Shown here: in pieces, positions 12,701-24,348 of the stretch
Numbering within the stretch: the stretch's first letter is position 1
Layout: each line of letters starts with the position of its first letter
Origin: Heliocidaris erythrogramma
Taxonomy: Eukaryota > Echinodermata > Echinoidea > Camarodonta > Echinometridae
Length of the DNA stretch: 64,000 nt
NCBI GenBank assembly: GCA_025617745.1
Contig: CM046871.1
Span: 32,557,579-32,621,578, forward strand
Direction: 5' to 3'
Notes under the pieces: generated by a model
Told to the model about the DNA's origin: nothing
The model's database searches: none
Seen by the model: only the letters and a program-made list of their open reading frames with translations
Made by a program: the position numbers and the translations under genes

Positions 12701-15700
12701 CTCGTGAATTCACTCCTGGGGGCTTTTTCAGTGCTTTCGCAGGTGCATTCGCCCTCCATCCCCGTGAATCTTGAGCCCTGCTGCTCCTGTAGCCTGATTC
12801 CCTTATCTTTCTATGCTCCTTACTCAGCTACATGTACATAACATCGGTTATTTGTAGTCTAGATCTGTTAAAGGTACTGAGTTGCCATTGTATCATAATT
12901 CGCTAACACCAAATTTAGGTTGAAGTACCAATTAATATGTGTGAGGTCTCCCAGGCAGGCAGGCAGGCAGCAAACCAAGGAGCTGGGGAGATTTATGATG
13001 ATGACACTTCCTTACTGTAGTAGGAAGGGTGACAAAGCATGAAATAAGAATTGCCTGTCATTGAAGTCCACTCTGGGGCGATTGACAAGTTTGGTTTGGT
13101 TTGGTGGAAATCAATTTCCTGTCATTACCAGAACATGTACATGTTTGATTGTTACCAAAGATTTTACAGACAGATGTCACAAATATTCATGATTCCTTGA
13201 GAAAATTACTTTTTTGATTATGGTTTAGATTCAAATTGTTAATTTTGCTACAAACAGTGTTCCATAGTATCAGCCTTTGCTATTCACAAACCTGTTTCAT
13301 TGTCAGATTATCAAAGATTTATATAGGGTTGGTTAAGGGCCTAGATTGTGATTGGAATTTTGATTAGATATGCATGAGATTAGGGTTAGGGTTAGTTTCT
13401 GGTTCAGGGGAGCGTTTCATCAAGCGTTTTGTCAGTGATTTTTACTGACAAATTTGCTCTCAGCCAATCAGATGCAAGGATTTCAGTAGCTTATAACAGT
13501 TGGTAAAACGCTTGATGAAACGCTCCCCAGGGTTGATTTTAGAATACGGCTAGAGTTTGAAATTGACTGCAGATCAATTGCGGCTGAAGCGTGTGTCATA
13601 TGTGTACTACAATAGAAACTCACTATAACAACGATCTTTGGACCATGAAAATTACCTTGTTATATCAGGAATTTCCTTATATCAAGGTAAAAAAAAACAA
13701 AGAACATAAAGACCTGGGACCATCAAAATTACATATCAGGAATCTTCTTATATCAGAGCTCTTTATAACGAGGTTCTATGGTACAATCAAAATTTATTCA
13801 AGTCAGGTTATCAAAGGCAATATGAAAATGGTGTGGACAAAGTCACTATTATCTGCAAAATACCACTCGAAGGCCCATGTGGGACTATGTGGAACAATCA
13901 CTGCAGATCTAGAAAAAGAAAGAATTTAAAGAAATCCCATTGTCAGTGGGAGTTGGATTGAATTTACTTACATTTCCCCCCAATGACTTGATTCGGGATC
14001 TTATCAAATGTAGTCTGCTATAAATTTGGGGTTCCCTAGATGAATATGAAGTTTTTAAATTGCTCATTTTCCCCTTCAGCGCATACGATCTTCACCGGAC
14101 CAATCCTTGATAATCTACACATCACGTAGTGCACAAAGTCACTTGAGTATAGTTGTGTGTGAATACAAGATAATCCCAGGGAACCTTGTAAATGTATGAT
14201 TGCATTATACTATGTATGAATGAAAAATACAAACAGATGACCATGGAGGTTTTTGCCTTACAGAAAGGGTCCAGTCATCGGATACCGTCTTCTGCCTCCA
14301 TCGCAAAATCCAAGTGTACAGCCGCTTTCTCATCGTTTGTTGTGGAGTATCACGAACCAAAAGAGAATCTGTGGCAGTTGGTTCTGAACTTCACTACCGC
14401 AAAGAACTCCTTCCAATTGAGCAGGAACAAGATGATTGTGAATTTGTATAAAAACATGTGTAAGTACCAATTTGGTTAGATACGAACAACATTCAGAAAG
14501 AAGAGGGTCTATTCTCCAAAACATAATGCGTACCTGCCAACTGTCCCTATTTAACAGGGACAATCCCAATTTTTGGTAAAAGAAAGAGCCAATTCTACCA
14601 CTGTGTCCCTTTTTTTTGGGGGGGGGGTAAAAATTTGTTTGTAGTAATGTATAGAAAACTTTAATAGAAATGTCCCCATTTTCAGCCTCTGCCTTGTCAT
14701 TTGTCCCTATTTCTTGGGTTTCAAGGTTGGTCTGATAATGGAGTCTTGTAGATGAAAATGTAACACCCTGCTATGTTAAACAGATTGGAATAGTCCCAGC
14801 AGTGGCACCATAATAGGTCAAGAGCCTGTCCCGAAATAGTCACCCCATTTTACATATGAGATTGAACCCCTTATAGCTACTTACATCATCCATGTCATTC
14901 ATGAAAAAGCTTGTCAGCCTGAACGAAGCCGCCAGGTTTGGCCCCAGGACCCCCCAAAAGAGCCCCAAACTCGGATCAATTCAACCCATCTAACATATGC
15001 ACCAAACTTTGTCAGAAGGAAGTTGTATGACTATATACATTACCAAAACACAAGAACTGACCAAATTTTCTGTTGGGATGGGTTGTCAGACAACCCCTCA
15101 AAATTTGGTTAAAGTTTTACCCTCAAGTCCCATGGACTAAATTTTGTCCAAAGTATGAGGTATGGCTGTACATTACAAAAACATAAAACTGACAAACTTC
15201 CATCGGGTATGTTAACACTCGCGTGAAAAAAACACCAAAATACCCCCTTAACAAGCTTTGTTGCCCCAAATTTTCCGGATGTAGAGAAAAACCTTACTTT
15301 TTTGCGTTACAGCCTTAATAACTCAAAAGTGTTTTATTCAATTCATGTCAAATTTACAAAGTACAATCTCGAGTATTGTAATTTTCTTGGGGTGCAATTT
15401 GGTGTCCAATGATCATTTCAATAATTTATAAAGTTTTAATAATTGTATATATTGCTTTCTCAAAAGTAGTCGTATAATATTGTCAGGATTATGTAAACAC
15501 ACCCATCATCAACCTGTGCCCATTTGACAAGGCAAAATAGAGAGCTTACAAGTATTTGTGTAATTAACACATGAATGGTAGATTCCATCATGGTACATGT
15601 AGATTTCATCATGGCAGCCTTAAGGCCCAGATGATGTACAGTAACTATGTGGGTATTTCCAGAAATAAGGGTCCCAATTTGTGGTATTCCTGTGGTATTC

Positions 15701-17194
15701 TACAAATGAAACACACAGGTTTCTGTAGCTTTGAGTGTAAGATGCCAATCATGGAGTAAGACTGCAAGGTGATTCTGAGAATAACATATTGTATCTTCAC
15801 TGTTAGAATAGTACTCAATCTTACTCCACTATTTGTCTCTACCCAGAGCCACAAAAAGCAGTGTGTCATTTTGTAAACGGACACCAAGAATGTCACAAAT
15901 TTGGACCCTTATTTCTCGAAATACCCATGTAACTATGGATTATTTTGTGAAAAATATTGATTTGAAATCTAGTTAGTTATTTAGTATATACTGCATAGTA
16001 ATTCATGTCTAAGGACTGACCAGTACAAGGAATTCTCGCTACCTCAAATATGCAATTTTCGAAGTAGAGGGCAATATTATGCATGGAAATGGTCCGCATC
16101 TTCGTCAACTTCACTTGAAATACTACGGCTTATGAATAAAATGAGTGCTAAAATGCTTAATTTTTGGATCGCATGACATAAACCACTCAAATTTTGAAAA
16201 TGCAACCAATTGTCTCAATAAATCAGGATGGTATCTTTTCAAACATGTTAAGTTATACTGAAACTCGAGGATTTTTGTAATACCTGTGTACATTTTCAAT
16301 GCAAAAAGACAAACACTTGTCGACCCAATCAGGATATTGTCAGCACTGTGCATGCGTGGTTTGCATGACAAACGCCATCTGTTGGCGAAATTGCGTATTT
16401 GGGGTGGCGAGAATTGCCAGCCAGTGAATAAGTTACTCCATCCATTTCTTTTCCAACTGTCTTCCAGCATTTCAGAACTCCGGTACAAACCATCAGGATA
16501 TCCTGGATGTTCCATTTGGGGATTACTACGAGTGCGGCTATCTCAATGCAAGTCTCGATGCGTTCTCGGTGAGCTTGACCAAGCCTACTTTCCAGCCGTT
16601 TGTCCAGAAAACCAAGGGAGGCGACAAATTGGGCAATGGTAAGGGAAAAAGACATCATTCTTTGCACAAGTCTGTATTTCACCATGTACCATGTATTGTA
16701 GTGCTCTTAGGCCTAGAGTAGCTCAGACATTAAATAGTGTCACTACTCACTAACTAAAGTTACAAGCCATGCAAATTTGGCATATTTTGTGTCTCAAGTG
16801 TATTCAAAAAGAATTCTTATAAATTGCTGAAATATTCAGCCATTGAAATTTAATACAGCTTGTTGTTCAACTCTTTGTAATGAAGACAATTTTTTGCACA
16901 AAATATTATCCACCAGGTAGGTTAACTCGACTTTATATATAAAAGTTTATGCAGGTTTCATCATGTGGAAAGCCCATTTTGAAATGTAATGCAGAGAGTT
17001 GTGTTATTTTCGCTCTTTGTCTCTGTTCCAATGTCTCACCAGAATACCAGTGTAGATCTTCTGGAAACCACATTAACATCGTCATCGGAGTCCTCATCGC
17101 CATCGTCGTGCTCATAGCTGCCATTGGAGTGACGTACTACGTGGTGAAACGAAGAGGAAAGCCTTCTGATCCTCCCTATGCTCGGGTTCAGTGA
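3735..17194 (+). CDS. LAMP/CD68-like lysosome-associated membrane glycoprotein (six exons)
   Basis: Exons: 3735-3774, 8823-9167, 9604-9695, 14264-14459, 16468-16638, 17043-17194. All introns are GT-AG, phases join, and they encode 331 residues. The start (GACCATGG) opens a signal peptide (about 1-26) split by intron 1. Exon 2 adds a Thr/Ala-rich mucin-like stalk with tandem SNMTT repeats. Exons 3-6 form one LAMP luminal domain with four cysteines (148, 177, 247, 285), as expected for two disulfides, including the YYECGYL and SVSLTKPTFQPF segments. Residues 292-316 are a membrane helix, and the 15-residue tail ends PPYARVQ, a YXX-hydrophobic lysosomal sorting signal. One LAMP domain plus a mucin stalk resembles CD68 or LAMP3 rather than LAMP1/2. 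I place it in the late endosome/lysosome membrane. The C-terminal Gln and lack of Gly before the Tyr depart from the usual GYXX tail. Confidence 0.9.
5390..5418. repeat. Perfect 13-bp hairpin
   Basis: GCAGCCCGAACAC and its exact inverse are separated by GTA, inside intron 1 of the LAMP-like gene. There is no T-run after it and no obvious RNA gene; function unknown. Confidence 0.6.
6091..6273. mobile_element. PIF/Harbinger-type MITE
   Basis: Inverted ends TGGGGTGTTGCAAGAAAGTT are perfect on both sides. TAA flanks the element directly at 6088-6090 and 6274-6276, the 3-bp TWA duplication of PIF/Harbinger elements. The 183-bp body is non-coding. It lies in intron 1 of the LAMP-like gene. Confidence 0.8.
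6665..6749. repeat. 20-bp inverted repeat with 45-bp loop
   Basis: AAATTTCCATTAATGCTAAA at 6665-6684 is inverted at 6730-6749 with one mismatch. No flanking duplication is evident. It could be a small fold-back or a template-switch product. Confidence 0.55.
6855..7060. mobile_element. Old copy of the TAGCCAGGATT palindromic family
   Basis: The order CCTAGGAGGA...GGTGAAGA, CAGGGCATTTTTCAT and CCTGGCTTCCTGTAGTGTAAGGGCGTATAG matches, with many changes, the right arms of the elements at 57.8-62.1 kb. This shows the family is dispersed and old. Ends are not defined here. Confidence 0.55.
7324..7440 (+). pseudogene. Possible THAP-domain N-terminal remnant
   Basis: A well-placed ATG (CAAAATGG) opens MVYCQAFGCSNQSGK, which has the spacing of the first zinc-binding Cys pair of a THAP domain (Met, Cys, four residues, Cys). 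After about 16 residues the similarity stops and no Pro/His part of the C2CH fold follows. It could be a first exon or debris of a P-type transposase gene. It lies in intron 1 of the LAMP-like gene. Confidence 0.35.
8177..8500. repeat. Dispersed repeat, copy 1
   Basis: After a C-run this stretch matches 48949-49250 in the same orientation: ACCGTCGAC, CAACGTAATCTACAAA, GTTAAATGCTCCGAAA, TTTGGTATCAAAATTGATTT. The second copy lies inside an element with AACCCTAATC inverted ends, so this is probably a fragment of that family. Confidence 0.7.
8951..9163 (+). repeat. 21-bp coding minisatellite in the LAMP-like stalk
   Basis: About ten imperfect units of AGCAACATGACTACC-type sequence encode seven-residue repeats around SNMTT. 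Nine units contain the N-glycosylation sequon Asn-Met-Thr within a Thr/Ser/Ala-rich, O-glycosylatable context. The first unit has Asn-Met-Pro and lacks the sequon. Confidence 0.85.
10252..10372. mobile_element. Short fold-back MITE
   Basis: AGTGCGTTGTTGCGATC...GGTTTTTATCGTGGTGTA is inverted as TACACTACGATAAAAACC...GATCGCACTAACGCACT with a few mismatches around a short loop. It lies in intron 3 of the LAMP-like gene. Confidence 0.65.
10795..12045. repeat. Diverged satellite-like tandem array (about 140-165 bp units)
   Basis: Eight units recur, each with GCACTCT...CACATTTCT, GGATTTCTTTCAAATTTT, GGTGATGCTGCCCCCAGTGTT and TTTTATAGGGTCAAAGGTCAT. The GATGCTGC motif recurs at about 10.92, 11.08, 11.24, 11.39, 11.54, 11.69, 11.86 and 12.02 kb. 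Units are well diverged. Open frames across it are short shadows. The array fills part of intron 3 of the LAMP-like gene. Confidence 0.8.
13405..13530. mobile_element. MITE family GAGCGTTTCATCAAGCG, copy 1
   Basis: Inverted ends C(A/T)GGGGAGCGTTTCATCAAG flank a GTCAGTGATTTTTACTGAC-type interior. GGTT occurs directly on both sides (13401-13404, 13531-13534), which may be the target duplication. Two further copies lie at 31.8 and 41.8 kb. Confidence 0.75.
13608..13783. mobile_element. pogo/Tigger-like MITE, copy 1
   Basis: Ends near TACAATAGAAACTCACTATAA and the inverse of TACCATAGAACCTCGTTATAA. The interior repeats TTATATCAGGAAT and GGGACCATCAAAATTAC. It matches the copies at 18.0 and 46.6 kb. 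TA-flanked ends of the type CAGTGGAACCTCGTTATA suggest a pogo/Tigger relative. Confidence 0.65.
15648..15929. mobile_element. MITE with GGGTATTTC inverted ends
   Basis: GGGTATTTCCAGAAATAAGG at the left end is inverted at the right end with one difference. TAACTA stands directly on both sides (15642-15647, 15930-15935). The body is non-coding and lies in intron 4 of the LAMP-like gene. Confidence 0.7.
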
Positions 17195-17360
17195 GAGACT
17201 TTAATACCGAGATATAGGCTAGTCCGAGGTATTTGATTTCCTGTACGTTACCAAGTATTATGGAATTATCGTTTTACTTGATATTCGGTCAGATCCGCAT
17301 TCTACACACAGCACTAATATCCTTTGGCAAGACATTAATCTACATTTGCCACTCTCAACC

Positions 17361-17535
17361 CAGGGGGGTGTTTCATAAAGCTGTTGGTAAGTTACGCACG
17401 ACTTTACGCACGACTGGTGATCAGTTCTTGTGCTAAATGACTGAGAATCTGATTAGTATAGCACCCAAGAACATGTTCCAGTCGTTCGTAAAGTCATTCC
17501 TAACTTTTCGAACAGCTTTATGAAACACCCCCCAG
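17361..17535. mobile_element. MITE with GGGGGGTGTTTCATAAAG inverted ends
   Basis: CAGGGGGGTGTTTCATAAAG and its inverse (CTTTATGAAACACCCCCCAG) bound a 175-bp non-coding body about 170 bp past the LAMP-like stop codon, so it probably lies in the 3' UTR or just beyond. Target duplication unclear. Confidence 0.7.
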
Positions 17536-17705
17536 GTGTTGTAAGTGGGTACCTGGTAGGATTTATTCCTTGAATGCACTGAGCGCTACGGTTGCCGGAG
17601 CTAAAGCCATGGTAATAACATCCAAAGCCCTTTGGAAGCGCATAGAGACGTTATATCATAATGTGATATGCGCTATACAAGAATGGAATATTATTATTAT
17701 TGATA
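17536..17705 (+). mobile_element. SINE with (ATT)n tail
   Basis: GTGGGTACCTGGTAGGA...GAGCGCTACGGTTGCCGGAG...ATATGCGCTATACAAGAAT ends in ATTATTATTATT. The GCGCTATATAA plus (ATT)n ending recurs at 45.68 kb (+) and, inverted, at 32.1 kb, so this is one short interspersed family. The polymerase III head is not clearly recognisable. Confidence 0.55.
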
Positions 17706-18024
17706 CAATCTTCAGATATACCAAAATTTTAGAAATTGGGGGGTGAATTTTTTGGTAATGTACAAGAAAAATACCTTTGACTTGCTCATATGATACTGAA
17801 ACTACCAGGTATGCACAATGTTATCCACAGTCCTATACGATAGTCAACCTGCTTTAAGCTTTGATCACACATGTATGAAAAACCTGGGGGGGGGGAAAGA
17901 ACATGCTGGCTACATGATAATACTTGCCACAGTATCTTTTTAATTGGTGTTTATTCCTCCCATTTGACTTGTACGCTAATTAAGATTTGCAAACTTAGAA
18001 ATGCTAGTGTCTGTTTAGCAGCTG

Positions 18025-18265
18025 CAGTGGAATCTCGTTATAACAAACTGCTTGGGACTAAGGAATTTACATGTACCTCTTTATATCAAAAGCTTGCTAT
18101 ATCAGGGCTAGAAAACAACAGAATAAAAAGAAGTGGGACCAGCAAAATTACCTTGTTCTATCAGGGCTAAACAAGCAAGAAAGCACAAAGGAGTGGGACC
18201 AGCAAAATTACCTCGTTATAATGAGAGTTTGTTATAACAGTGTTCTTTATAACAAGGTTCCACTG
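18025..18265. mobile_element. pogo/Tigger-like MITE, copy 2
   Basis: CAGTGGAATCTCGTTATAAC at the left, GTTATAAC...AACAAGGTTCCACTGTA at the right. The interior repeats GTGGGACCAGCAAAATTACC twice. Same family as 13.6 and 46.6 kb. Confidence 0.75.
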
Positions 18266-21100
18266 TAAATCAAATGACTTTTTATCCGAGACCTATCCCT
18301 AATGTGATAATGAAAAAATGAAAATGAATGAATAATAAAAAAATTTCCAAAAGATCGATGTGAAAAAATTATGTCTTGGAACCTAGTTGTGTACAATTTT
18401 TCACCTTAGAAGTGCATTATTTCATTTGACTTTGTAAAGCTAAGCAGCCTAGTCTTATCTTCAGAGTTCTCAAACTCGGTGTATTGATTATCTTTTCTAA
18501 CACCTGGTACTAGGCAATAATTAAGTGTCTTGAATTTTCTACTGCATTAAGCAATATCTACATTTGTAATCCGCCCCCCCCCCCCCCAACTCTCTTTGCT
18601 CAATTGCAAAATTTTGATACAGGAAAAGTTTGTATTCGGGCAAGAGCCCCTGTCAAACATAGTACCTGCCTGACTTTATATTGTCAATTTTCTTTCTTTT
18701 CATTCACGGTAATTTAGAAATAATAAATGTATATATGAATGCAACAACTCTTTATCAGTATATTAAAGGATTGCATGTTCCTGTTAACTTGGCCTCGTTA
18801 TCGCATGTTTAAATATTTTAAATGGTTTAATACTCTTGCATAGATTTTGAGCAGAAAGCCATGTTCAAAATATCTTGTTGGATTATATATTTTGTGTTGT
18901 TTACTCAGATTTTATTCATGACTAGTTATCGTAAGCTTAGGTTTATACCTCTTTGTTTTTCATTTTTGGCAGAGATATATATCAGTTACATAGATATTTT
19001 AAGACATTTTAGAAGGAAAAAATATCCATATTGCTGTAGTTTCTTAGTACTTTTGCTTGTGATTTGGTTGTATGATGTAAATACTTATCTCTAAAGAGAA
19101 GTTGCTACGTTGAGAGAGGGATTAAGTTACGTCTTTCTCATTATTTTTATTCTTTTATTGTGTGAATGTGAAATTTAAAAAAAATCGGGTCTGAAATATT
19201 TATGCAGGGTCTTTCATTCAAATCAGCTTGGATACGATATTAGATTCAAAAGTTTTTATCCCAGAAATTTTTATCATCTTAATGGTCATGCATGCATGCT
19301 GCCGTAGGCATTGTAAGCATTTTTATTTTATTTCCTTAAAATTGTTTTGTGATTTATTTTTTTTTTTGCTAGATGAAGCCAATTTTCCACACTTTTATTA
19401 TCTTATATATATCGTCCTTGTAGTTATAGTACCCAGTACTAGTCCATACTTTATTTTACAGTATATATATTTCTTTATAATTATTTTTCTTCATGGATTC
19501 TACGGACCTGGATGAACCTTTTGTATGATGAAAACCAACGAGCGAAAGTTCAAGAACATTATTTTTTTTTAAAGAAATACATCAATGCATGTATGATATT
19601 GATGGGTTCGTGGAATTCAAGGAAAGCTACATGTATGTTTAGAATAGTCCTATTCCTACCAAATAAGGAAAAAGCATTAATAGTGCTCTGTACATAAAGC
19701 TGCCTTTTCTATGTGATTCTGATATTAGTTTTTCTTTCACCTTTTTAAAACCTTGGCTATGAAATACAGAATCATGTAAACTGAAATGTTGATGTATATT
19801 TTTCACTTCAGATAATTACATTTAACTACAGCAAAATTAGACTTCATAGTATGACATTTATTATGAGGAAAGTAGAAGTAGATCATAGATTTTACCTATT
19901 TCTTGTTTTATAAGCGGATAATTAATTATAACATGTTATTTCATGAGTATACATGTATGCAGAGTTCTAATACAATTTTAAAGAGTTTTTAAAAACTTTA
20001 TCCAAATATGTTGTCATTGTTTGATTATTCCTGAGCTTCATTGTGTATTTTCCTTGTGTATTTCACTTTGCATGCCTTTATACAAAGCTTTTGGATTCCT
20101 AACAGTGAGATATTACATGAAAAGCTTTGCAAATATGCTAACAAGAATTGATATTACAAAATAATGACAAATTTGCAGAAATTCGTAACGATTTGTCTGT
20201 TTACATCTTCTGGATAATTGATAAATTGCTTTAGATTTGTGTTAACAAGAGTTTCTTCAATCCTAGTTATGGTATTAATTTTGATGTTTAATTCTAAAAA
20301 AATTGAGTTATGGAAAGTCAGCCGTGATTATTTCACAGTACGTGTCCAGAAATTTGTTTTTTGGAAGTAAGACAGACCAACGTTTTTATGAAACAATTTT
20401 TCTAAAATGTTCAACAGCAGAAATACATGAATAACACCAACTTTTTTTGAAAATGGAAAAATATATCTATCATTCTCTCCTAAGTGTCTTTCCTAGTCTC
20501 TAGCCTCCCCCTTTCTTTCTCTCTCTCTCTCCCCCTCTTTCTCTCTCTCTCTCCTGGTCCCTCCCCTTAATTCTCCCTTCAACAAGTAAGTCATAAACAT
20601 ACACCATCGTCTGTGTATTCATTCGTATAGCATCATGATATTGTATTACCAATAGCTGATGGTGATATTTCTTTGTTGAATATATCAAATCGCCAACATT
20701 CCTTGCTACACAAAAAACTTTTAATTTGGAATAGGTTTGGGTATTTACTTGCCTTGTCCATGATACTACAAGTGCAAATAAAATATTAAAAAATCTTTTA
20801 TTTGATTTTTTAATGAAATAAATGCATATGCATTTGGACAACTTTTTTTTAAAGTAGTTCACAGAGCATTTCGTTTTGATCCGCGTAAATTCGACAAGGA
20901 CACTACATCAAGGTTTCTTCTTCTTTCCCCTTCTTTTACATAGTTTCATATTTATTTTATTTATTTTTTTCTTCCTTTTTATTCATCTTCTCCCACTTCA
21001 ATTTTTATTTGGAGGATGATCTGTAAAAAAATTAAAAATAAAAAAATAAAATAACACCAATCGTGTTTATCATCCTTGAAAAAATTCAGCCTAATAAATA

Positions 21101-24100
21101 TCAAAATATGCTCCGATGACCGTTTACCCATTTCATTTCAACTTCTCCATTAGGTAATCTTCTGTACTGGACACTATTTCTTCTTACTTTCATCTTTCTT
21201 TGTATATTGAGAAGGCATAGAAAAGCTAGAGAAAGAAGAACGGTCGAGATGACGATGTAAAATAAATATGTCGGAGAGTTGGCGGTCTTTATCACGTTGA
21301 CGAGTTTACATTCGGGTGTTGTGACGTCACTCTGCTGTGAGGATTCTGTGTGAAGCAAGAGAGAGACGAATAGACAGGGTTGATAGGGAATGGAGGAGAG
21401 AGAGAGAGGGAGGGAGGGAAAGATATACAAGAAAGAGGTAAGCAGGGAGAGAGAGAGAAGGAAAAGGAAATATTAGCCGTTGTTCCTCTGGTTGCTTAAA
21501 ATTACAAGTGTACACATACTTTCTTAGTAGTCGGGTAAAATAAACCAAACCAAACCTAAACAATCAACATCAACATCTTCATCATCAACATTATCACCAT
21601 CTTCATCATCATCAAGGTCATCATCATCATCATCCTGATCATCAACATCATCATCCTCAAAGCCGTCATCATTATCCCCATCATCATCATCATCTTCCTC
21701 CTCAAGGCCATCATCTCATCAACATCATCATCATCATCATTAACATATTCATCATCATCATCAACATCAACATCATTATCATCGTCAAGGCCATCATTAT
21801 CATCATCATTATCATCATTATCATCATCATCATCAATCATCATCGCCATCATCATCAACATTATCATCACCATTATTAGTATTATCATTACCATAATGAC
21901 CATCCTATTCAAAACAATGTATAGATATAGTCGACCCTCGTGCATGAACCACGATCAAAACAGAGTCAATCAATTTCATCACCAATAGTATAATTCTTCC
22001 CCGATATTTGCTTCGACGACATTTGCTACGGACTTTATTTTGTTACTGAATATTTAGGGTTAATCAGGGTTGCAGGTAGGCATAGGTTGGGTGTAAGGGT
22101 TAGGTTTAGTATTTGTCAAGGGTTCAAGTTAAGAATTCTGGTAGTATGTATACCATTGACCACAGAGCATTTGTCGCCAGAGATTAAAGCTTGTAATGTG
22201 TTTATTTTGTGATAACTCTGCCGAGGAAGTGGATAATATGACAAGCCCTTCATTTTCTTGTTGCCAGGATACATTTCATAACGTTTTTAAAACCGTTATG
22301 AAATGTATCAATTAAAATTGATTTGTTAATGCTTACCTTTAACACAGACAGGTATGTTGTCGGGTGGAGGTGGCAAGTCTGTATCCTCGCCGACATGAAA
22401 CACAACTGCCATTCCAAGCTGCATAAAACAAATTACATGTGCCATGCAAGAGTCATATTTTCTATGAAAAAAATATGTAAATGATTGTTCGTCATGACAC
22501 ACCATAATTATGCCGATGCAAAGTTCTACGTTATCACTTTGATGTGGATAGATAGGTTGATTTACGACGGCAAAGACAATAAATGACATTATCTCTTACC
22601 GTCGTTTACAGATTACAATGGCGGATCCAAGGGGATATTGGGCCATGTACCCCGGCTCCCCCCCCCCCCCCCCAAAAAAAAAAAACATATTTGGTCATAC
22701 CGCAACTGCGCAAAAAAAAGAAAATGTGCTCAATATGTTTGTATATAATATAATTATATATATTTCTGCTATATATTTCATCTCTTAACAGTTGTTTCTT
22801 TTATTATTGACTTTTGTGTAATTCTCATTAACCGACGCAGGACAATATATTTCATATATATATATATATATATTGCAAAAATGTCAAAAAGGGAGGACAG
22901 CTCTGGGAACTTTGATTGAGCTACGCACCGTTATTCTCGCAATTTCTTTCACATTTATTTATATATATATAATGCGAAAGGAAATGAGAGAACAATGGTT
23001 GCGTAACTTAAATCAATGTTCCCCAGAGCTGTCCTCCCTTTTTGATTTTTTTTCATTTTTTCAAAGGCTGAAAAAATGTCTCCGCCCGGAATCGAACCCG
23101 GGTCGTTGGCTTAGAACGCCAATGCCTTAACCACTAGACCACGGAGACGGGTTAGTGGTTGTGGCGACACCAGATTCAATTGACCGACAGATTGACAAAT
23201 CTTCAACCTTATTAATTAATTAATTCCTTTGTCGGGGGCAGGTGAGTTTTGAACAAAGACAAGCCGCGTGCCTCAGCTGGATCCAAGCGAATGCTTTGAG
23301 ATACATGTATACATTAGAATAATCAATAACAATATTGTAAGGAAATAACATATACAACAGCTTTGGCAACTCTCGTGGAAATAAATACAATGCGAAAGGA
23401 AATGAGAGAATAATGGTTGCGAAACTTAAATCAATGTTCCACGAGAGTTGCCAAAGCTGTTGTATATGTTATTTCCTTACAATATTGTTATTAATTATTC
23501 TAATGTATACATGTACCTCAAAGCATTCGCTTGGATCCAGCTGAGGTAACTGAATTTAAATTATTCCATACATGATTATATAAGATTTAAACATATTAGT
23601 GTGATGATGTATATCCAAACAAAGTGAACAAATCATAATTTTACGGAATCTATTATTTAAAAACAAAAAAAAACAAACAACAAGGACCCCTCCCTACCCA
23701 CATATGCACCTACCTACCCATTCCCTCCGAAACTACCACTGCGTAGAAACCTTCCATCCTAAAAAACAGACATTCACTCATGTACACACCCACCCACCCA
23801 TACACCCACACACCCTTACGCACACCCCCACAGACCCACGCACCCCCACTGCTCGCATTCAGAATTAAAGGACTTTGCTGTGAATGGAGAAGAGCCGTCG
23901 CATCTGTCCTGGGATCGTATCTATTTGGAAGATATACCAAGTGTTTGTTGATGATGACGTTTTTTTTTTTTTTGTCTGTTCGGTTTTTTTCTTTGGGGGG
24001 GGGGGGGGGGGGGGGGGGTTTTGGGGGGTGATGAACTTAACATTTTTTTTATGAAGTTGGTGCCTATGTAACACCTTTTTTTAATAAAAGGAAAAACAAA

Positions 24101-24317
24101 CACGCATAAAACGTAGGGGTGGAGAGGATAAAACAAAGTTTACGTTGTATTCAGACATTCCCATTTCAGCAAATGCCATCCCGATTTATTTCTTTTAAAG
24201 GCAATATGGTTTCCTTTAGTTCTGCCAAAGACGGTGTTGCTGATTGTGACCTTGCCTTATATATTATGAACTTGATTATGAAAACAACCAAATTCATAAT
24301 GTATGTTTGTATGACCC

Positions 24318-24348
<31 letters not shown>

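Larger units (their letters stand above)
17195..21100. other. Convergent intergenic region between LAMP-like and oxidase genes
   Basis: Holds the 3' flank of the LAMP-like gene, three repeats listed separately and an AT-rich stretch (18.3-20.5 kb) in which I see no gene or RNA. A CT-rich run lies at 20509-20550. Minus-strand AATAAA hexamers at about 20945-20970, 130-160 bp past the oxidase stop, are plausible polyadenylation signals for that gene. Confidence 0.6.

Noticed and set aside
14079-14217. Possible extra LAMP-like exon after a CCCCTTCAG acceptor
   Set aside because: The frame that would continue exon 3 reaches a stop without a donor. Direct joining of 9695 to 14264 keeps phase and spaces the cysteines as in the LAMP domain.
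16123-16685. Overlapping 118-130 codon frames on both strands near LAMP-like exon 5
   Set aside because: The frame matching the LAMP domain is limited to 16468-16638. The others carry no recognisable motif and cross splice sites.
21556-21945. 129-codon minus-strand frame rich in Asp and Met
   Set aside because: It is a translation of the (ATC)n microsatellite with no domain, and other frames are open for the same reason.
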